Below, in pieces: positions 13,770 to 18,198 of a DNA stretch of 18,198 nt (its first letter is position 1; every line of letters begins with the position of its first letter). The stretch lies in assembly GCA_002405565.1 (NCBI GenBank), contig DHMB01000135.1:1-18198 (forward strand), read 5' to 3'. This stretch comes from Clostridiales bacterium UBA4653. GTDB taxonomy: Bacteria; Bacillota; Clostridia; Oscillospirales; CAG-272. The notes beneath the pieces are model-generated. The model was given only the letters and a program-made list of their open reading frames with translations. It was not told where the DNA came from and searched no databases. The translations under genes were made by a program, and so were the position numbers.

Positions 13770-14741
13770 TCAGCCTAAAAGCGAACGGAGAAGGGCTTTT
13801 ATCTCCTCTGCCGACTCCGCAAGGTTGACGGCGTTTCTTATTCTCGGCGCGCCGTAAAGTCCCTTTGTGTATTTATCCATGTGCGTGCGGCTTTCGGGGA
13901 CGGCGCGTGCCTCGCCTTTGAGCTTTATGAGCAGGTCGAGATGATCGATCGCGCCCTGAATTTTCTGCGCGGGCGATATCGGGGAAAATACCTTTCCTTC
14001 AAGCATGGCGGTCGCTTCTTCAAATATCCAGGGGTTGCCCATTGCGCCCCTTGCGATTGCAACTGCGTCACAGCCGGTTTCGTCGATCATGCGCTTTGCG
14101 TCGGCGCCCGAAAAAGTGTCTCCGTTGCCGATGACGGGTATCGAAACTGCTTCCTTGACCTTTTTTATGTAGCTCCAGTCGGCTGAGGGGGCGTACATCT
14201 GCGAGCGTGTTCTCGCGTGAACGCAGATTGCCGCCGCGCCCTTATCTTCCGCGATCTTTGCAAGGTCGGTTACGCAAATACTGCTCATGTCCCAGCCGAG
14301 TCTCATCTTGACCGTCACCGGAACGTCGCCCGCGCTTTTTACGACGGCTCCGATTATTTCTCCCGCAAGGGGAAGGTTGCGCATGAGCGCGCTGCCTTCG
14401 CCGTTTTTGACTATCTTCGGAACCGGGCAGCCCATGTTTATGTCTATCGCAACGGGCATAACGTCGCCCTTTGAATATTCTTCGAGGAGCATTCCGCAAG
14501 CCTTTGCCATGACGTCCGGCTCGTGACCGAATATCTGGCATGCCGTCGGCGCTTCTTCTTTTGTTATCGTCGCAAGTTGCGACGTTTTTTTGTCTCCGTA
14601 TGTCACGGCTTTGGCGGATATCATTTCCGTTACGGCATAGCCGCAACCGTGACGGGCGCAGATAATTCTGAACGCCGTGTCCGCCGCTCCCGCCATCGGC
14701 GCAAGCATAACGCGCCCGATTTCGGTATTTCCGATTTTCAA
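13770..14741 (-). CDS. dusB: tRNA-dihydrouridine synthase (Dus family)
   Basis: An FMN-dependent enzyme that reduces uridine to dihydrouridine in tRNA D-loops. TTG start at 14741 with GGAGG 8 bases upstream. It has the VMLAPMAGAADTAFR entry strand, VTEMISAKA, QIFGHEP, the catalytic Cys105 within DINMGCPVPKIVKNGEGSALM, VKMRLGWD, CVHARTRSQMY and the phosphate-binding IGNGDTFS/AIARGAMGNPWIF, and ends with the helical tRNA-binding region. Length 323 is typical. The DusB-like symbol follows the closest pattern I know; the exact target uridine is not readable. It leads the operon from promoter 14774-14802. Confidence 0.93.
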   Translation of the reverse strand: MKIGNTEIGRVMLAPMAGAADTAFRIICARHGCGYAVTEMISAKAVTYGDKKTSQLATITKEEAPTACQIFGHEPDVMAKACGMLLEEYSKGDVMPVAIDINMGCPVPKIVKNGEGSALMRNLPLAGEIIGAVVKSAGDVPVTVKMRLGWDMSSICVTDLAKIAEDKGAAAICVHARTRSQMYAPSADWSYIKKVKEAVSIPVIGNGDTFSGADAKRMIDETGCDAVAIARGAMGNPWIFEEATAMLEGKVFSPISPAQKIQGAIDHLDLLIKLKGEARAVPESRTHMDKYTKGLYGAPRIRNAVNLAESAEEIKALLRSLLG

Positions 14742-14773
14742 AGTTTTTACCTCCGATTTTGGTTTACATTAAG

Positions 14774-14802
14774 ATAATACCGCAAAATGAGACGAAAGTA
14801 AA
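14774..14802 (-). promoter_or_regulatory. Sigma-A promoter of the dus operon
   Basis: On the minus strand: TTTACT (14802-14797), a 17-base spacer and TATTAT (14779-14774), about 33 bases before the TTG start. Confidence 0.85.
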
Positions 14803-14856
14803 CACTAAAATCGCTTTGTGACGAAAAAAGTTTAAGATGCAATTTGCAATATGTTC

Positions 14857-14885
14857 TTGTATTGTTAATAATATTGTGCTATAAT
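14857..14885 (+). promoter_or_regulatory. Sigma-A promoter of the PDT-like/ruvCAB operon
   Basis: TTGTAT (14857-14862), a 17-base spacer and TATAAT (14880-14885) preceded by TGC, an extended -10. It diverges from the dus promoter with 54 bases between the two -35 boxes. Confidence 0.88.
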
Positions 14886-14942
14886 TATTTAGTAAAATAG
14901 GCGAGTGTGGCATTTTGCCGCGGCGGAAAGGAGAATCGGCGG

Positions 14943-15929
14943 ATGGATATGGTCGAAGGAGAGAAGAAAATACTTTCGGATTGCATTGAAAAAAGCTCGC
15001 GCTCTGTGGCGGGTTGCGCTGAAAAGCGTATCGCGAGAATATATGAGCTTGCGCACATGGTCTGCCGTGAAATTCTTTCCGGAACGGACGGTGATATAAT
15101 GGCTGCCGTTTCCGCTTCTGATGAGGCGAGAGAAACCTATTCTGACGGAAAGAGAATCCTTTCGGGCGAGCTGCCGACGGGCAGTGAAAACGCGGAGGAA
15201 AGGCAGTTCATTTCGGACGCCGTCTCCCTCTGCGATACGTTCTGCCTTTGCAGGGCGATATCGCGCTTCGGCGGAAGAAAATATACAGATTCGGACGTTC
15301 TTTCGTGGATTTCCGACGGCGACGGAATTCAATCCGAACGCATGGGCGAAGCGAAGGTCGCATTTGTCCGCGGAAGGCAGGCAAACGACGCATTTTCAAG
15401 GTTTGCAAGATGTATTCCGGGGGGCGTCATGCCTTTTGGTGAAGAGAGCTTTGCCGATGTTTGCCGCTCCGTTTGTTCGGGCGTTACCGAATACGGAATG
15501 GTTCCCGTTGAAAACTCGTCGGACGGCAGACTTGCGGGGCTTTACGGGCTTTTTGAACGTTACGGACTTTATATAATCATGCTTTGTGAGGTCGGCTCGG
15601 GCGACGGAGAAGGATATACGAAATTCGCGCTTTGCTCGCGGTCGATGAAGCTCCTGCGCACCGGAGGCGAGAGAATACTTCACATAAGGCTCACGCTTGA
15701 CAGTCCGGACGGGCTCTCCGACCTTCTTCTCTGCGGGAAATATTTCGGAGCGTCGCTCAGACGTTCCGACCCGATTCCCACGGCGGCGACTGGAAGAGAA
15801 AATTCGTTTGACGTTGCATTCCGCGTCGACGGAGCGGATCTTGCGGGACTGATATGCGCTCTGAAACTTGAATATCCGCAGTTTTCGGCTGTCGGGATTT
15901 ATACGGAAATAAAGGCGGAGGAGATATGA
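14943..15929 (+). CDS. Prephenate-dehydratase-like protein without its second catalytic lobe
   Basis: The 328-residue product starts at the ATG 14943, with AAAGGAG 9 bases upstream; the GTG at 14907 lacks a site. Residues 1-135 are a Cys-rich helical region that I do not recognise. From about 137 it follows the prephenate dehydratase plan: KVAFV strand, ESFADVCRSVCSG, and GMVPVENSSDG (VPVENS 187-192), matching VPIENS. The second lobe, normally about 85 residues with SHPQ and STA motifs, is missing: only 34 residues separate ENS from TKF (226-228), the counterpart of the TRF motif. An ACT-like domain follows (ILHIRLTLDSPDGLSDLL, then RSDPIP at the ESRP site). It is unlikely to be active; the ACT part suggests a sensor role. 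It overlaps ruvC by 4 bases (ATGA). Confidence 0.75.
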   Translation: MDMVEGEKKILSDCIEKSSRSVAGCAEKRIARIYELAHMVCREILSGTDGDIMAAVSASDEARETYSDGKRILSGELPTGSENAEERQFISDAVSLCDTFCLCRAISRFGGRKYTDSDVLSWISDGDGIQSERMGEAKVAFVRGRQANDAFSRFARCIPGGVMPFGEESFADVCRSVCSGVTEYGMVPVENSSDGRLAGLYGLFERYGLYIIMLCEVGSGDGEGYTKFALCSRSMKLLRTGGERILHIRLTLDSPDGLSDLLLCGKYFGASLRRSDPIPTAATGRENSFDVAFRVDGADLAGLICALKLEYPQFSAVGIYTEIKAEEI

Positions 15930-16441
15930 CAATACTCGGAATCGACCCCGGGATAGCGACTGTCGGCTACGGGGTCATACAATACGAAAACGGCAGGTTC
16001 CGCACGGTTGCGACCGGCGCGATAGAAACTCCGGCGGGAATTGACGTTGAAAACCGGCTTGAAATCGTATATGACGACCTCTGCGAACTGATAAAGATGT
16101 ATTCGCCGACGGAGATGTCGATAGAGGAGCTGTTCTTCAATACAAACCAGAAAACGGCGATTGCCGTTGCCGAGGCGAGAGGGGTCATCCTTCTTGCGGC
16201 GAGAAAAAGTAACCTGAATATTGCCGAATACACGCCGATACAGGTCAAAATGGCTGTGACGGGCTACGGCAGAGCGGAAAAGAAGCAAGTGCAGGAGATG
16301 GTCAAGATAATCCTCGGACTTCCGAAGATACCAAAGCCGGACGACGCTGCGGACGCGCTCGCGCTTGCCATATGTCACGCGCATTGCGGCGGCTCGAAGA
16401 TACAGCAGTTTTATAACGGCAAAAAGAAAAAACTCGTTTGA
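15926..16441 (+). CDS. ruvC: Holliday junction resolvase RuvC
   Basis: RuvC is the dimeric endonuclease that cuts Holliday junctions after RuvAB branch migration. Active-site acids are visible: Asp7 (GIDPG), Glu67 (MSIEELFF), and Asp140 and Asp143 in PDDAADALALA. The FFNTNQKTAIAVAEARG segment, which inserts into the junction, is present. Length 171 is standard. It overlaps the PDT-like gene by ATGA, with GGAGG in the end of that gene, so translation is coupled. ruvA follows after 15 bases. Confidence 0.97.
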   Translation: MTILGIDPGIATVGYGVIQYENGRFRTVATGAIETPAGIDVENRLEIVYDDLCELIKMYSPTEMSIEELFFNTNQKTAIAVAEARGVILLAARKSNLNIAEYTPIQVKMAVTGYGRAEKKQVQEMVKIILGLPKIPKPDDAADALALAICHAHCGGSKIQQFYNGKKKKLV

Positions 16442-16456
16442 AAAAGGGGATAGATT

Positions 16457-17053
16457 ATGTTTTATTACGTCAAGGGCGAGCTCGTTATGACCGACCCGCA
16501 GAGCGCGGTCGTCGATTGCGGCGGCGTCGGATATAAGCTGACCGTCAGCATGAATACGCTTTCTCATCTGACGGAGATCGGAAAGACCGTTTGCCTTTAT
16601 ACTCATTTTTCCGTCAGGGAAGACGCCGTTGAGCTTTTCGGTTTTTACGATACGGAGGAGCTCTCGGCTTTCAGGCTTCTGATATCCGTTTCCGGCGTCG
16701 GGCCGAAGGCGGCGATGGCGATACTTTCGCTCCTTTCGCCGGAGAAGTTTGCCGTTGCCGTAAGCTCCGGAGACACAAAAACTCTTGCAAAGGCGCAGGG
16801 TATCGGGGCAAAGACGGCGGCGAGGATCGTTCTTGAACTCAAGGATAAGGTCAGCGCGGCGGCGACGGCTGACGGAGGCGAAGAAGATGTCGGCGTGACG
16901 GATCTCGGCGGAATAAGAGACGACGCTCTCGAAGCGCTTATGGTGCTCGGGTATCAGCGTCAGGCGGCGCAGAAGGCGCTTGCCGGTTGCAAGGGCGACA
17001 CGCTTGAAGAGCTTATGCGTGCGGCGCTGAAGAAAATCGGCTCAAAAATGTAA
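16457..17053 (+). CDS. ruvA: Holliday junction DNA helicase subunit RuvA
   Basis: RuvA binds Holliday junctions as a tetramer and loads RuvB. ATG at 16457 with AGGGG 7 bases upstream. The N-terminal OB-fold (FYYVKGELVMTDPQSAVVDCGGVGYKL), two helix-hairpin-helix motifs (SVSGVGPKAAMAIL and AQGIGAKTAARIVLELKDK), a flexible Gly/Glu linker near residue 140, and the RuvB-binding domain III (ALEALMVLGYQRQAAQKAL) appear in order. Length 198 is normal. Confidence 0.97.
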   Translation: MFYYVKGELVMTDPQSAVVDCGGVGYKLTVSMNTLSHLTEIGKTVCLYTHFSVREDAVELFGFYDTEELSAFRLLISVSGVGPKAAMAILSLLSPEKFAVAVSSGDTKTLAKAQGIGAKTAARIVLELKDKVSAAATADGGEEDVGVTDLGGIRDDALEALMVLGYQRQAAQKALAGCKGDTLEELMRAALKKIGSKM

Positions 17054-17071
17054 TTCGGAGGGGAGAATCAC

Positions 17072-18157
17072 GTGGCTATAAACAAATTCGATATAGGAAA
17101 TACAGCCGAGGACGATTTCGGGCTCGATACGAGAATAGTCAATGCCGGTTATGCCGACGAGGACGGAGATATTGAGGTCGGACTGAGACCGAAAACTCTT
17201 GAAGATTACGTCGGTCAGGAGCGGGCAAAGGAAAACCTGAAAATATATATAGAGGCGGCAAAGCAGAGGGGAGAATCTCTTGACCACGTTCTGCTTTACG
17301 GCCCACCCGGACTCGGTAAGACGACGCTTGCGAATATCATTGCAAACGAGATGGGCGTAAACATAAGAATAACGTCCGGCCCGGCGATCGAAAAGCAGGG
17401 CGACCTTGCGGCGCTCTTGACAAACCTAAACGACGGCGACGTGCTCTTTATAGACGAGATACACCGTTTGCCGAGAAACGTTGAAGAAATTCTTTATCCC
17501 GCTATGGAGGATTACGCTCTCGACTTTATCATCGGCAAGGGGCCTGCGGCGAGAAGCCTGCGTATGGCGCTGAACAGATTCACCCTCATCGGCGCAACGA
17601 CGAGAGCCGGTCAGCTTTCGACCCCTCTCCGCGACCGTTTCGGCGTTCTTCTGCGCCTTGAGCTTTATTCGCATGAGGAGCTGGCGGACATCATCAGAAG
17701 AAGCGCGGGGATACTCGGCGTTTCCATATCCGATGACGGCGCAAGAGAGCTTGCAAAGCGATCGAGGGGAACGCCCCGTATAGCAAACAGACTGCTCCGC
17801 CGCGTGCGCGATTTTGCGCAGATAAAGGGCGACGGAACGGTTACAAAGGAAATGACTGATCTTGCGCTGAAAATGCTTGATATAGACGAGTTGGGCCTTG
17901 ACAATACGGACAGAAGAATGCTTGAAGCAATCATCAGGTTCTACGACGGCGGCCCCGTCGGGCTTGATACGCTCTCCGTAACGATAGGTGAGGAAGCGAT
18001 AACGCTTGAGGACGTTTACGAACCGTATCTGATACAGATCGGTTTTATAAACAGAACGCCGAGGGGAAGATGCGTCACAAGGCTCGCATACGAGCACCTC
18101 GGAATACCGATGATAAAATCCGTCGGAGCGCAGACAAAACTTGATATTGATGAGTGA
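17072..18157 (+). CDS. ruvB: Holliday junction branch-migration ATPase RuvB
   Basis: RuvB is the hexameric AAA+ motor of branch migration. GTG start with GGAGGGGAG 6 bases upstream, 18 bases after ruvA. Family signature LRPKTLEDYVGQ, Walker A GPPGLGKTT (residues 77-85), Walker B LFIDEIHR (Asp128, Glu129), sensor region IGATTRAGQLSTPLRDRFG with the arginine-finger part, sensor 2 GTPRIANRLLRRVRDFA and the C-terminal winged helix ending FINRTPRGRCVT. Length 361, slightly long because of an acidic N-terminal stretch (about 37 residues before LRPK). Confidence 0.97.
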   Translation: MAINKFDIGNTAEDDFGLDTRIVNAGYADEDGDIEVGLRPKTLEDYVGQERAKENLKIYIEAAKQRGESLDHVLLYGPPGLGKTTLANIIANEMGVNIRITSGPAIEKQGDLAALLTNLNDGDVLFIDEIHRLPRNVEEILYPAMEDYALDFIIGKGPAARSLRMALNRFTLIGATTRAGQLSTPLRDRFGVLLRLELYSHEELADIIRRSAGILGVSISDDGARELAKRSRGTPRIANRLLRRVRDFAQIKGDGTVTKEMTDLALKMLDIDELGLDNTDRRMLEAIIRFYDGGPVGLDTLSVTIGEEAITLEDVYEPYLIQIGFINRTPRGRCVTRLAYEHLGIPMIKSVGAQTKLDIDE

Positions 18158-18165
18158 GGAACGTA

Positions 18166-18198
18166 ATGTTTATATCTGACAAATGGAAAGAATACGAG
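18166..18198 (+). CDS. Start of the next gene in the ruv operon, possibly a class I SAM-dependent methyltransferase (partial)
   Basis: Eleven codons, MFISDKWKEYE, follow a GAGG site 8 bases after the ruvB stop. The MFISDKWK-Y-E opening resembles the start of methyltransferase-like proteins that I recall downstream of ruvB in related Clostridia. The identification rests on eleven residues and memory only; the gene itself is likely real. Confidence 0.4.
   Translation, partial: MFISDKWKEYE

Noticed and set aside
15396..15932. 178-codon minus-strand open frame
   Set aside because: Opposite the PDT-like gene; basic, low-complexity product without start signals.

Overview
The window looks like chromosomal DNA of a low-GC Gram-positive anaerobe of class Clostridia, most likely Oscillospirales/Ruminococcaceae-like. 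The evidence is strong AGGAGG-type ribosome binding sites, frequent TTG and GTG starts, consensus sigma-A promoters, and small families that I know from Clostridia (DUF6514, DUF6320, DUF1538 with P-II partners, a lipoprotein-type amino-acid binding protein). The assignment is by family recognition only. I see no rRNA, tRNA, CRISPR array, transposase or phage gene.

Layout. (1) 3-1370 (+): the 3' part of a membrane protein shaped like a P-type ATPase that has lost the catalytic motifs, closed by a UUCG-loop terminator. (2) 1500-3935 (+): a three-gene polar amino-acid ABC importer (binding lipoprotein, permease, ATPase) with a strong promoter, a perfect inverted repeat at the predicted transcription start, and an intercistronic stem-loop after the binding protein. 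(3) 3943-6266 (-): a promoter-led operon of a duplicated DUF1538 membrane protein, split by a frameshift at a run of eight A, followed by two different P-II-like proteins. (4) 6321-11601 (-): a six-gene run that starts with nrdR and continues with a DUF4380-like protein, a signal-peptide membrane protein, an HSL-type alpha/beta hydrolase, a condensation-type acyltransferase and a zinc-ribbon membrane protein (DUF6320-like). (5) 11650-12547: a DUF6514 gene (-) and a small membrane protein gene (+), divergent across a 317-base gap packed with inverted repeats. (6) 12550-14802 (-): a dihydrouridine synthase, a PD-(D/E)XK-like protein (sce7726 type) and an SGNH hydrolase. (7) 14857-18198 (+): a prephenate-dehydratase-like protein that lacks its second catalytic lobe, then ruvC, ruvA and ruvB, and the first codons of a further gene.

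How the parts work together. The ABC genes form a complete importer. The DUF1538/P-II operon looks like a membrane transporter or channel with its own pair of P-II-type regulators. RuvA, RuvB and RuvC together make the Holliday-junction branch-migration and resolution machine. The hydrolase, acyltransferase and zinc-ribbon membrane protein overlap or abut and look like one functional module that acts on an acylated or lipid-like substrate, but the substrate cannot be read from the sequence.

The items most worth a second look are the split DUF1538 gene at A8, the two catalytically degraded enzyme folds (P-type ATPase-like and prephenate-dehydratase-like), and the nested inverted repeats at 12021-12219.
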